From Streptomyces griseoruber (GTDB lineage: Bacteria; Actinomycetota; Actinomycetes; Streptomycetales; Streptomycetaceae), in contig NZ_KQ948772.1 of assembly GCF_001514205.1 (NCBI RefSeq), forward strand, positions 255,288 through 295,817: a stretch of DNA of 40,530 nt, in the 5' to 3' direction. The position numbers and the translations under genes are program-made. The notes under the pieces are model-generated. The model worked only from the letters and a program-made list of their open reading frames with translations, ran no database searches and was not told the origin of the DNA. This document shows, piece after piece, positions 14,202 through 21,392 of the stretch; the stretch's first letter is position 1, and the number at the start of each line of letters is the position of its first letter.

Positions 14202-15997
14202 GCGGGTTCTCCTTCATCGTGTACGGCGGGGGCCCCTGCGGACACCCAGAAGCGGATGCTCTCGACGAGCACCACGAGGGCGACGGCCACGGCCAGGACC
14301 GTGAGCGCGACCTCGAACTGCGGGGCGGTGAGCAGGGCGGCCAGCACCGCGACGAGCAGCGTCCGCCCCTCCTGCCCCCCTACGGCGCGCACCAGCCAGG
14401 CCGGCGGCGCTCCGGCGTTGCCGCGGATGCGGTACACCGTGTCGTAGTGATGGTAGGCGACGGCGGCCACCAGCCCGAAAGCCGCAGGAAGGGCTCCGTT
14501 CACCCCGGACTTCGCCGCGAGGATCAGGACGGTCAGGTATTCGCCGGCCCGGAAGAGCGGGGGGACGAGCCAGTCGAGGGCGCCCTTGAGGGGGCGCGAG
14601 ACGGCTTCGGCCGACGCCAGGACGTAGGCACCGGCCATCAGGACGGTCCACCAGCCAGGTCCCCACAGCCAGGATCCGGCCACGACCAGGACGACACCCA
14701 CGGCGGCACTGAGCGGCGCCAGGTGGCCACCCTTGCCGCGCACGACCCGGGCCACGCCCTGGGCGAGGGGGCCGCTGTCGGTCAGGTCCGCCAGCGCCTG
14801 CGCGGCCCGGTCGGTGCGCCGGGCCTTGCGGGTCACCGAGCGCAGCACCCGCCCGGCCGTGGTGTACGTCGCCGCGAAGGCGCAGCCCGCGATCAGCGCG
14901 TAGAAGGTGATGCGGGGGGTCGTGGCGGCCGTCAGGACGGCGATCATGGCCCATCGTTCGCCGATGGGCAGGACTATCATCCGCCGCACCCAGACCGTCC
15001 AGCCGACGCTGTCGAGCTTGTCGGAGAGGGCGGCGGTGGGGCTGGTGTTGGCGGTCGCGTCGTGGTTCGCCTCGTTGAAGGAGAAGTCGACCACGTGCCG
15101 GCAGGTCTGGAGGATCATCGCGCCGAGCGCGAGGGCCCACACGTCGTCACTGCCGCCGCCCCGCGCGGCTCCGAGGGCGAGGCCGGCGTAGTAGGCGTAC
15201 TCCTTGATCCGGTCGAAGGTGGCGTCGAGCCAGGCGCCGAGCGTGGAGTACTGCAGGGAGTAGCGGGCGAGCTGGCCGTCGGTGCAGTCCAGCACGAAGG
15301 ACGCGATGAGCAGGACGCCGGCCGCGACGAAGCCGCCCCGGGTGCCGGTGGCCGCGCACCCGGCCGCGATCAGCGCGGTGATCAGGGAGGCGGTGGTGAC
15401 CTGGTTGGGCGTGAGGCCCCGGCGGGCGCACCAGCGGGCGATGTAGCGGGAGTACGGGCTGATGAGGAAGGTGGTGAAGAAGCCGTCGCGGGCCTTCACG
15501 GCCGACTTCAGGCGTACGGCTTCGTCGTCGACGGAGGCGACGGCCTGCCGTGCCTCGTTGCGGGCCTGCGGGTCGGCGGGGACCTCGGCGACCAGGCTGC
15601 CGAGCTCGGGGCGGTGGACGCCCTCGCCGTCGGCGTCGAGGCCGGTGACGACACGGTCGGCGAGGCTGTCGACCACGAGAGCGGTGCCGCCGCTCGCGGA
15701 GTTCTCGCGGGCCAGCGCGCGGGTGAGGGCCGGCCGGCCGGCGGGCTGCGCGGTGAGCGCGCCGGGGATCGCGGCGAGCGGGAAGCGCGGGTCGGTCAGG
15801 CCGAGGCGCAGGGCGTGCAGATGACCGACGAAGCGGGCGTCGACGACGGCGACCCGGTCCTGGGCCGGCACCGCGGCGAGCAGCGCCTCGGTGTCGGCGC
15901 TGCCGTCGGCGAGCCGGACGTCGAAGCCGAGGGAGCGCAGATCGCCCTCGATCGACGATCCGGGGACCGGCTGACCGGTGAGGATGGCGGTCGGCAA
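14198..15997 (-). CDS. CDP-alcohol phosphatidyltransferase fused to extra N- and C-terminal domains (DUF5941-type)
   Basis: A 599-residue membrane protein and the first gene of the envelope operon. Residues 1-165 form a soluble domain (AILTGQPVPG..., RVAVVDARFVGH) that I cannot assign. Residues 170-200 (KARDGFFTTF..., RGLTPNQVTTAS) resemble the linker of archaeal di-myo-inositol-phosphate-phosphate synthase fusions. The full CDP-alcohol motif follows: D237, D240, G241, A244, R245, G254, D258 and D262, all present. After residue 385 a second hydrophobic domain, which I recall as DUF5941, has at least four more membrane segments. The start is TTG at 15997, with GGGAG 9 nt upstream and a stop codon three codons earlier in frame. 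It is about twice the length of an ordinary family member. Confidence 0.87.
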   Translation of the reverse strand: MPTAILTGQPVPGSSIEGDLRSLGFDVRLADGSADTEALLAAVPAQDRVAVVDARFVGHLHALRLGLTDPRFPLAAIPGALTAQPAGRPALTRALARENSASGGTALVVDSLADRVVTGLDADGEGVHRPELGSLVAEVPADPQARNEARQAVASVDDEAVRLKSAVKARDGFFTTFLISPYSRYIARWCARRGLTPNQVTTASLITALIAAGCAATGTRGGFVAAGVLLIASFVLDCTDGQLARYSLQYSTLGAWLDATFDRIKEYAYYAGLALGAARGGGSDDVWALALGAMILQTCRHVVDFSFNEANHDATANTSPTAALSDKLDSVGWTVWVRRMIVLPIGERWAMIAVLTAATTPRITFYALIAGCAFAATYTTAGRVLRSVTRKARRTDRAAQALADLTDSGPLAQGVARVVRGKGGHLAPLSAAVGVVLVVAGSWLWGPGWWTVLMAGAYVLASAEAVSRPLKGALDWLVPPLFRAGEYLTVLILAAKSGVNGALPAAFGLVAAVAYHHYDTVYRIRGNAGAPPAWLVRAVGGQEGRTLLVAVLAALLTAPQFEVALTVLAVAVALVVLVESIRFWVSAGAPAVHDEGEPA

Positions 15998-16320
15998 CCG
16001 AACTCACTCCCTGAGTCCCGACGCGTCCGCGCCGGTCGTGTACACGATGGGGGCGCCCTGGGCCTGCCCCGGTCGGGGCCGGGCGGGCGGCATGTCGGCA
16101 GAGGCTATCGGATGCCGGGAAGGCCGCGTTCACCGGCCGTTCAGCTCCGATCAACGCGGTCAGACGGCACGGTTTGAACCGGCCTTTGCCGAGATCATCA
16201 TCATCGATCGGTGGCCCGCCCGACAAACCGCGATGGCCGCGGTGCGCGAACCGCGGGCCCCCGCCTCCGGCATAGAGGACATTGCGGGCGGCGCGGGGCC
16301 TCGGCATAGGGTGGGCGGCC
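15998..16320. other. Divergent promoter region between the envelope operon and galE
   Basis: This 323-nt gap should hold the minus-strand promoter of the seven-gene envelope operon and the plus-strand promoter of galE. Toward the operon, a minus-strand TAGCCT (around 16110-16115) resembles a -10 box but lacks a good -35. GCCCCG-GT-CGGGGC (16066-16079) is a near-perfect palindrome, and CGGTT-TG-AACCG (16170-16181) is another, AT-richer one that could be an operator. No ORF in the gap is convincing. Confidence 0.5.
16282..16312 (+). promoter_or_regulatory. Probable leaderless promoter of galE
   Basis: TTGCGG (16282-16287), a 19-nt spacer and TAGGGT (16307-16312) resemble the Streptomyces housekeeping consensus (TTGACN, 17-19, TAGNNT). 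Only 8 nt separate the -10 box from the galE ATG, and no ribosome-binding site fits there. The transcript would therefore begin at or next to the start codon. This also supports choosing ATG 16321 over the in-frame start at 16282. Confidence 0.6.
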
Positions 16321-17283
16321 ATGACGTGGCTGATCACCGGCGGAGCCGGATACATAGGGGCCCATGTGGCGCGGGCCATGACGGGCGCCGGGGAGCGCGT
16401 CGTCGTCCTGGACGACCTCTCGGCCGGGTTCCCGGCCCGGCTGCCGGCGGACGTCGAGCTGGTGCGGGGCTCCGCGCTGGACCCGGCCCTGCTCAAGGAG
16501 GTCCTGGCCGGGCACGCCGTGACGGGTGTGGTGCACCTGGCCGCGCACAAGCAGGTCGCCGAGTCGGTCGCACAGCCCACCCGCTACTACCGGGAGAACG
16601 TCGGCGGTCTGGCCACGCTCCTGGAGGCGGTGGCCGAGGCCGGGGTACGGCGGTTCGTGTTCTCCTCGTCCGCGGCCGTCTACGGCAACCCGGACGTGGA
16701 CCTCATCACGGAGGACACCCCCTGCGCCCCGGTGAACCCCTACGGCGAGACCAAGCTCGCCGGGGAGTGGCTGGTGCGGGCGGCCGGGCGGGCGCACGGC
16801 ATCACGACGACCTGCCTGCGCTACTTCAACGTGGCCGGTGCCGCCGCGCCCGAGCTGGCCGACACCGGGGTGTTCAACATCGTGCCGATGGTCTTCGACC
16901 GGCTGACCCGCGAGGCGGCCCCGCGGATCTTCGGCGACGACTACCCGACGCCGGACGGCACCTGCGTGCGGGACTACATCCATGTCGCGGACCTGGCCGA
17001 GGCGCATCTCGCGGCGGCCCGCCGGCCGGCCGGCGACGGGGGCGATCTCACCGTGAACATCGGGCGCGGCGAGGGGGTCTCGGTGCGCGAGCTGGTCACG
17101 CTGATCGGCGAGGTGACCGGCGACGGGCGACCCGCCGTGGTCGAGGGGCGGCGCCCGGGTGACGCGCCCCGCGCGGTCGCCTCGGCCGGACTGGCCGCGC
17201 GGGAACTGGGCTGGACGGCCCGGCGCGGGGTGCGCGAGATGGTGGAGTCGGCCTGGCGGGGCTGGCTGCTCCACCGGGGTTGA
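16321..17283 (+). CDS. galE: UDP-glucose 4-epimerase family protein
   Basis: Extended short-chain dehydrogenase of 320 aa, expected to interconvert UDP-glucose and UDP-galactose (or the N-acetyl forms) in the cytoplasm. TGGAGYIGAHV near the start is the NAD-binding glycine motif, with DDLSAG after the second strand. FSSSAAVYG and PYGETK supply the catalytic Ser and Tyr-xxx-Lys, LRYFNVAGA is GalE-like, and YPTPDGTCVRDYIHVADLA is the conserved substrate-binding segment. Start ATG 16321 rather than the upstream in-frame ATG, because the preceding 13 residues are not conserved-looking and a -10 box sits in that stretch. It is transcribed away from the envelope operon and could supply its glycosyltransferase. 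A tandem 11-bp repeat and a strong hairpin follow. Confidence 0.92.
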   Translation: MTWLITGGAGYIGAHVARAMTGAGERVVVLDDLSAGFPARLPADVELVRGSALDPALLKEVLAGHAVTGVVHLAAHKQVAESVAQPTRYYRENVGGLATLLEAVAEAGVRRFVFSSSAAVYGNPDVDLITEDTPCAPVNPYGETKLAGEWLVRAAGRAHGITTTCLRYFNVAGAAAPELADTGVFNIVPMVFDRLTREAAPRIFGDDYPTPDGTCVRDYIHVADLAEAHLAAARRPAGDGGDLTVNIGRGEGVSVRELVTLIGEVTGDGRPAVVEGRRPGDAPRAVASAGLAARELGWTARRGVREMVESAWRGWLLHRG

Positions 17284-17318
17284 GCAACGGCCGGGCAGCG
17301 ACCGGGCAGCGACCGGGG

Positions 17319-17357
17319 GTGCCCTGACCTGCGCTTCGTTTCCGCAGGTCAGGGCAC
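17319..17357 (+). terminator. Perfect 15-bp stem hairpin between galE and the cation efflux gene
   Basis: GTGCCCTGACCTGCG (17319-17333) and its exact complement (17343-17357) enclose a 9-nt loop, CTTCGTTTC. It begins 36 nt after the galE stop and ends 87 nt before the next start. It should terminate galE transcription. There is no U-tract. Just before it, CCGGGCAGCGA is repeated twice with a partial third copy (17291-17317). If transcription from a promoter upstream of the hairpin reaches the efflux gene, it could also act as an attenuator. Confidence 0.8.
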
Positions 17358-17444
17358 ATGACAACGGTGTTCAGTGCCGCGTTGCCCGATACCCCCCTCC
17401 CGTAGTTCACTGTGATCCCGGGCGACCACAGGAGGGTGTTTTCC

Positions 17445-18386
17445 ATGGGGGCTGGGCACTACCACGGCCACGGACACACGCACGCGCCGGCCACCGGCAC
17501 GGCCGCGGCGGCGTACCGCGGCAGACTGCGCGTCGCGCTGGCGATCACGCTCGGCGTCATGGTGGTCGAGATCGTCGGCGGCCTCCTCGCCGACTCCCTC
17601 GCGCTGATCGCGGACGCGGCGCACATGGCGACGGACGCGCTGGGCCTGGGCATGGCGCTGCTCGCCATCCACTTCGCGAACCGGCCCGCGAGCACCAACC
17701 GCACCTTCGGGTACGCCCGCGCCGAGATCCTGGCCGCGCTGGCCAACTGTCTGCTGCTGCTCGGGGTCGGCGGGTACGTCCTGTACGAGGCGGTGCAGCG
17801 GTTCGTCACCCCGGCCGGCACCGAGGGCTCTGTGATGATCTGGTTCGGTGCCATCGGCCTGGTCGCGAACATGATCTCGCTCACGCTGCTGATGCGGGGC
17901 CAGGCGGAGAGCCTGAACGTGCGCGGGGCGTTCCTGGAGGTGGCGGCGGACGCGCTGGGCTCGGTCGCGGTGCTGATCTCGGCCGTGGTGATCCTCACCA
18001 CCGGCTGGGAGTACGCCGACCCGATCGCCTCGCTGGTGATCGGCCTGATGATCGTGCCGCGCACGGTGAAGCTGCTGCGCGAGACGCTCGACGTGCTGCT
18101 GGAGGCGGCGCCCAAGGACGTCGACATGGCGGAGGTGCGGGCCCACATCGTCGCGCTGGACGGGGTGGAGGACGTGCACGATCTGCACGCCTGGACGATC
18201 ACCTCGGGGATGCCGGTGCTGTCGGCGCACGTGGTGGTGCGCTCGGACGTGCTGAACGCGATCGGCCACGAGAAGATGCTGCACGAGCTCCAGGGCTGCC
18301 TCGGCGACCACTTCGACGTGGAGCACTGCACCTTCCAGCTGGAGCCGGTCGGCCACGCGGAGCACGAGGCACGGCTCTGCCACTGA
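17445..18386 (+). CDS. Cation diffusion facilitator transporter (CzcD/ZitB-type)
   Basis: Proton-coupled efflux of divalent metal, most likely Zn2+, across the plasma membrane. The 313-residue protein starts with a His-rich stretch (HYHGHGHTH). Six membrane segments follow, with LIADAAHMATDALGL (the HxxxD half-site) in helix 2 and FLEVAADALGSVAV (DxxxD) in helix 5. The first pair being His-Asp is typical of Zn/Cd members. The C-terminal cytoplasmic domain has VEDVHDLHAWTITSG, a conserved fold of the metal-regulated dimer domain. ATG 17445 has GGAGG 9 nt upstream; the in-frame ATG at 17412 has none. No metal-regulator gene is adjacent, and I see no clear Zur or CsoR site. Confidence 0.92.
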   Translation: MGAGHYHGHGHTHAPATGTAAAAYRGRLRVALAITLGVMVVEIVGGLLADSLALIADAAHMATDALGLGMALLAIHFANRPASTNRTFGYARAEILAALANCLLLLGVGGYVLYEAVQRFVTPAGTEGSVMIWFGAIGLVANMISLTLLMRGQAESLNVRGAFLEVAADALGSVAVLISAVVILTTGWEYADPIASLVIGLMIVPRTVKLLRETLDVLLEAAPKDVDMAEVRAHIVALDGVEDVHDLHAWTITSGMPVLSAHVVVRSDVLNAIGHEKMLHELQGCLGDHFDVEHCTFQLEPVGHAEHEARLCH

Positions 18387-18571
18387 GCCGCTGCGTCGCC
18401 CGGGCCACGGGGCCGGAAATTCGCACAGCAGTTCAGGACGGTTCCTCACCCGGGGCCCCGGGCAAGATCACCCGCGGAGCCCGCCGCCGTGCGCGGCGTT
18501 TGTGTGAAGCGCCGGGCGGGCCGGGCTCGTACGGCAGACTGGGGACGCGAGGACCGATGCTAAGGATGGGT

Positions 18572-19165
18572 ATGCCGATCACACCTGCCACCGCGACGCA
18601 CAGCTCGTCGAGCGGCACCGCGGAAGCGATTTTGCTGGAACTGGTCGACGAGGACGGCGTGACGATCGGCACCGAGGAGAAGCTCGCGGCCCACCAGCCG
18701 CCGGGCCGGCTGCACCGCGCGTTCTCCGTGTTCCTCTTCGACGAGCGGGGCCGGCTGCTGCTCCAGCAGCGGGCACTCGGCAAGTACCACTCCCCCGGCG
18801 TGTGGTCCAACACCTGCTGCGGCCATCCCTACCCGGGCGAGGCGCCCTTCGCGGCGGCCGCGCGGCGCACGTTCGAGGAGCTGGGGGTGTCCCCGTCGCT
18901 GATGGCGGAGGCGGGCACGGTCCGCTACAACCATCCGGACCCGGCGTCGGGCCTGGTGGAGCAGGAGTACAACCACCTCTTCGTCGGGCTGGTGCAGTCG
19001 CCGCTCGGGCCGGACCCGGAGGAGGTCGGCGACACGGCCTTCGTGACGCCCGACGAGCTGGCCGAGCGGCATGCGAAGGACACGTTCTCCGCGTGGTTCA
19101 TGACCGTGCTGGACGCGGCCCGGCCCGCCGTGCGGGAGCTGACGGGGCCGTCGGCCGGCTGGTGA
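18572..19165 (+). CDS. idi: Isopentenyl-diphosphate delta-isomerase, type I
   Basis: Interconverts IPP and DMAPP, the allylic primer for prenyl chains. The 197-residue protein has the Nudix-like fold. SNTCCGHPYPGE (about 79-90) holds the catalytic Cys, probably C83, and metal-ligand His. AARRTFEELGV is the Nudix-box relic, and EQEYNHLF (about E132) provides the acid. I chose ATG 18572 (MPITPATATH) because AAGGA lies 5 nt upstream; two ATGs just before (18557, 18566) are less well placed. The preceding open frame of more than 450 codons is not coding. MEP-pathway organisms do not strictly need this enzyme. Its presence about 10 kb from the hopanoid/ispG operon fits a local isoprenoid supply. 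It converges with the next gene, leaving 12 nt. Confidence 0.96.
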   Translation: MPITPATATHSSSSGTAEAILLELVDEDGVTIGTEEKLAAHQPPGRLHRAFSVFLFDERGRLLLQQRALGKYHSPGVWSNTCCGHPYPGEAPFAAAARRTFEELGVSPSLMAEAGTVRYNHPDPASGLVEQEYNHLFVGLVQSPLGPDPEEVGDTAFVTPDELAERHAKDTFSAWFMTVLDAARPAVRELTGPSAGW

Positions 19166-19177
19166 GCCGCGCGGCGC

Positions 19178-19696
19178 TCAGGGCAGCCGTACGGGCTTGA
19201 GCGGCAGGGCGGCCCAGATCACCTTGCCGCCGCCGGAGGTGTGCTCGACGTCGCAGACCCCGCCCGCCTCCCTGGTGACCTCCCGTACCAGGAGCAGCCC
19301 GCGGCCGTTGGTCTCCTCGTGGTCGGCCTCCAGAGCCGTCGGGCGGTAGGGGTGGTTGTCCTCGACGGCCACCCGCACCCACTCGGCCCCGACGGCCACC
19401 TCCACCGCGAGCGTCGGCGACAGCAGCGCCGCGTGCCGGACGGCGTTGGTGACCAGTTCCGAGACGATCAGCAGCAGCCCCTGGACCAGGTCCTCCGAGA
19501 CCGGCACCCCCTGGCGCAGAAGCAGGTCGCGCACGGCGTGCCGGGCCTGGGGGACGGAGACGTCCACGGCGGGTGCGGTGAACCGCCAGACACCTTCGTA
19601 GGGCAGCGGCCGCTGCCCTGGGTCCGCCAGGGACTCGGGAGGTGCGTCCGCGCCGCCCTCTGGGCGTGGGTCGGGCCCGCGCCCGTGGTTGTCCAT
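19178..19696 (-). CDS. ATP-binding protein, SpoIIAB/RsbW-like HATPase
   Basis: Small GHKL-type ATPase domain protein (172 aa from this start), of the group that Streptomyces encodes in many copies, some as anti-sigma kinases. LLIVSELVTNAVRHA is the N box, RVAVEDNHPYRP is the G1-type segment, and TNGRGLLLVREV is the G2-type. The first 40 residues (PDPRPEGGADAPP) are low-complexity. ATG 19696 has GAGGGTGG about 10 nt upstream. GTG 19762 would add 22 residues but has no spaced ribosome site. There is no adjacent sigma factor, STAS-domain or phosphatase gene, so its partner cannot be inferred. Confidence 0.8.
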   Translation of the reverse strand: MDNHGRGPDPRPEGGADAPPESLADPGQRPLPYEGVWRFTAPAVDVSVPQARHAVRDLLLRQGVPVSEDLVQGLLLIVSELVTNAVRHAALLSPTLAVEVAVGAEWVRVAVEDNHPYRPTALEADHEETNGRGLLLVREVTREAGGVCDVEHTSGGGKVIWAALPLKPVRLP

Positions 19697-19996
19697 CGTC
19701 CGGTCGCCACCCTCGCGCTCGATTGTCACCACACGTCGAGTGTTGGTAACGAGCTGCACCACCCCGCCGGACTGACCAGAAGTCAGCCACTATCGAGCGT
19801 TCCCGACCATTCCTGCCCGGGAAAGTCGCGGCAATGACCGCCACTGATCCGATGGTGCCGCTTTCGCGCACTCTTCGGGTTGTACGGGTTCGCCGACCCG
19901 CTCGGTCCCCCTCGATCACTCTCGATCACTCTCGCCCGTTTCGTCCCCCGAGGCCGCTGTGACCGGGCCCGGGGCGCGGAGGTTAGCATCCGGACC
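19697..19996. other. Divergent intergenic region between the ATPase and enoyl-CoA hydratase genes
   Basis: About 300 nt. It holds a small CTGAC-N5-GTCAG inverted repeat upstream of the ATPase gene, and a perfect 10-bp direct duplication, CTCGATCACT, at 19911-19930. The leaderless-type promoter described separately lies at the right end. No ORF looks real. Confidence 0.5.
19959..19989 (+). promoter_or_regulatory. Probable leaderless promoter of the enoyl-CoA hydratase gene
   Basis: GTGACC (19959-19964) and TAGCAT (19984-19989) with a 19-nt spacer match the housekeeping consensus at most positions. The ATG at 19997 is 7 nt after the -10 box. A GGAGG at 19977-19981 is 15 nt from the ATG, too far to act normally, and lies between the two boxes. 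Confidence 0.55.
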
Positions 19997-20749
19997 ATGG
20001 AGCCCGAACTGCTGCACGGCGTCACCGACGGGGTCGCCACCGTCGTCCTGCACCACCCGGCGAAGCGCAACGCCATGACCGCCGCGATGTGGGCCGGACT
20101 GCCGCCGCTGCTGGAGGCGCTGGCCGCCGACCCCGAGGTCCGGGCACTGGTGCTGACCGGCGCGGGCGGCACCTTCTGCGCGGGCGCCGACATCTCCACG
20201 CTCCAGGGATCGCCGGACGAGGCCCAGGCACTGGCCGTACGGGCGGAGGACGCCCTCGCGGCGTTCCCCAAGCCGACGCTGGCCGCCGTGAAGGGGCACT
20301 GCGTGGGCGGGGGCGCACAGCTCGCGGCCGCCTGCGACCTGCGGTTCGCCGAGGAGGGCGCGCTGTTCGGGGTCACCCCGGCGAAGCTCGGGATCGTCTA
20401 CCCGTCCTCCGCCACCCGCCGGCTGGTGGCGCTGGTCGGTCCCGCTGCCGCCAAGTACCTGCTGTTCTCAGGTGAGTTGATCGACACCGAGCGGGCGCTG
20501 CGCACCGGTCTGGTCGACGAGGTGCTGCCCTCCGACGCACTCGACGACCGGGTCGCGGAGTTCACCCGCGTCCTCGTCTCGCGCTCCCGGCTGACCCAGG
20601 CGGCCGCGAAGGAGTTCGCGAACGGCCGCACGGACCGGGACGCCCACTGGGCCGCCCAGGCCCGCGCGGCCGGCGAGACCGCGGAGGGCGTCGCCGCCTT
20701 CCTGGAGCGCAGGGAGCCGCGCTTCACCTGGACGACTACGTCAGGATGA
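19997..20749 (+). CDS. Enoyl-CoA hydratase/isomerase family protein lacking the usual catalytic Glu pair
   Basis: Crotonase-fold protein of 250 aa acting on a CoA thioester. Both oxyanion-hole segments are present: GAGGTFCAGADIS and AVKGHCVGGGAQLA. In ordinary hydratases Glu residues sit in FG..E..LG and PG.GGT. Here the corresponding stretch reads FGVTPAKLGIVYPSSATRRL, with Pro/Lys and Tyr-Pro-Ser-Ser in those places. Standard hydratase chemistry is therefore doubtful; isomerase, hydrolase or decarboxylase activity, or a non-catalytic role, is possible. ATG 19997 is chosen because a -10 box lies just upstream; the in-frame start at 19880 is unlikely. Its last 14 bp overlap the 3' end of the convergent PfpI gene. 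Confidence 0.85.
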   Translation: MEPELLHGVTDGVATVVLHHPAKRNAMTAAMWAGLPPLLEALAADPEVRALVLTGAGGTFCAGADISTLQGSPDEAQALAVRAEDALAAFPKPTLAAVKGHCVGGGAQLAAACDLRFAEEGALFGVTPAKLGIVYPSSATRRLVALVGPAAAKYLLFSGELIDTERALRTGLVDEVLPSDALDDRVAEFTRVLVSRSRLTQAAAKEFANGRTDRDAHWAAQARAAGETAEGVAAFLERREPRFTWTTTSG

Positions 20750-21371
20750 ACCGGCTGCTCGCCCGCAGGGCGTCGACGAGGTGCGCGGGGGCCGTGTGCG
20801 GGGCGCCGGCGTCGTAGGGCGGCCGCGGGTCGTACTCCGTGGCCAGCTGTACGGCCCGGGCGTGGTCGTCGCCCGCGATCCGGCCGAGCAGGGCGAGCCC
20901 CATGTCGATGCCGGAGGAGACCCCGGCCGCGGTGACGTACTTGCCGTCGAAGACGACCCGTTCGCCCGTGGGTTCGGCACCGAAGGCCGCCAGGTGCTCC
21001 AGGGCCAGCCAGTGCGAGGTGGCGCGGCGGCCCCGCAGGAGTCCGGCGGCGGCCAGCAGCAGGGAGCCGGTGCACACGGAGGCCGTCCAGGTGCTGGTGG
21101 CGTCGGCGGTCCGGAGCCAGTCGAGCAGGGGCTCGTCGTCCATCAGCGCGCTCTGGCCGGGGCCACCGGCGACGACCACGACATCGGGAGCGGGGACTTC
21201 GGACAGTGCCTTGTCGGCGGTGACGGCCAGGAAGCCGGTGTCCGTGCGGACAGGGCCTCTCTCCCCGGACACGAACACGGTCTCCGCGTCCGGGGCCCGG
21301 GAGAGGATCTCGTACGGCCCCACCGCGTCGAGGGCGGTGAAGCGGTCGTAGACGACGAAGGCGATCTGCAT
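20736..21371 (-). CDS. DJ-1/PfpI family protein
   Basis: Class I glutamine-amidotransferase-like fold, 211 aa. The nucleophile elbow is TASVCTGSLLLAAAGLL (Cys about residue 99), followed by RATSHWLALEHL with a His in the position used by isonitrile-hydratase-like members. VVVAGGPGQSALMDD is the conserved glycine turn, and AAGVSSGIDMGLALL closes the fold. The closest characterised group is probably isonitrile hydratase InhA, but activity cannot be fixed from sequence. The start at 21371 has GAAGGGAACG upstream. It lies 21 nt downstream of a GlxA-type regulator whose N-terminal domain is the same fold, so the two likely form an operon and may have arisen by duplication. Confidence 0.9.
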   Translation of the reverse strand: MQIAFVVYDRFTALDAVGPYEILSRAPDAETVFVSGERGPVRTDTGFLAVTADKALSEVPAPDVVVVAGGPGQSALMDDEPLLDWLRTADATSTWTASVCTGSLLLAAAGLLRGRRATSHWLALEHLAAFGAEPTGERVVFDGKYVTAAGVSSGIDMGLALLGRIAGDDHARAVQLATEYDPRPPYDAGAPHTAPAHLVDALRASSRFILT

Positions 21372-21392
21372 CGCGTTCCCTTCGGTGGGTGA

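Noticed and set aside
18449..18462. 14-bp palindrome CCCGGGGCCCCGGG upstream of idi
   Set aside because: It is made only of G and C and has no loop. Such palindromes are common by chance here, and no regulator is suggested.
17159..18571. A long upstream extension of the idi reading frame
   Set aside because: It overlaps galE and the cation efflux gene in a different frame. Idi similarity and the ribosome site both begin at 18572.
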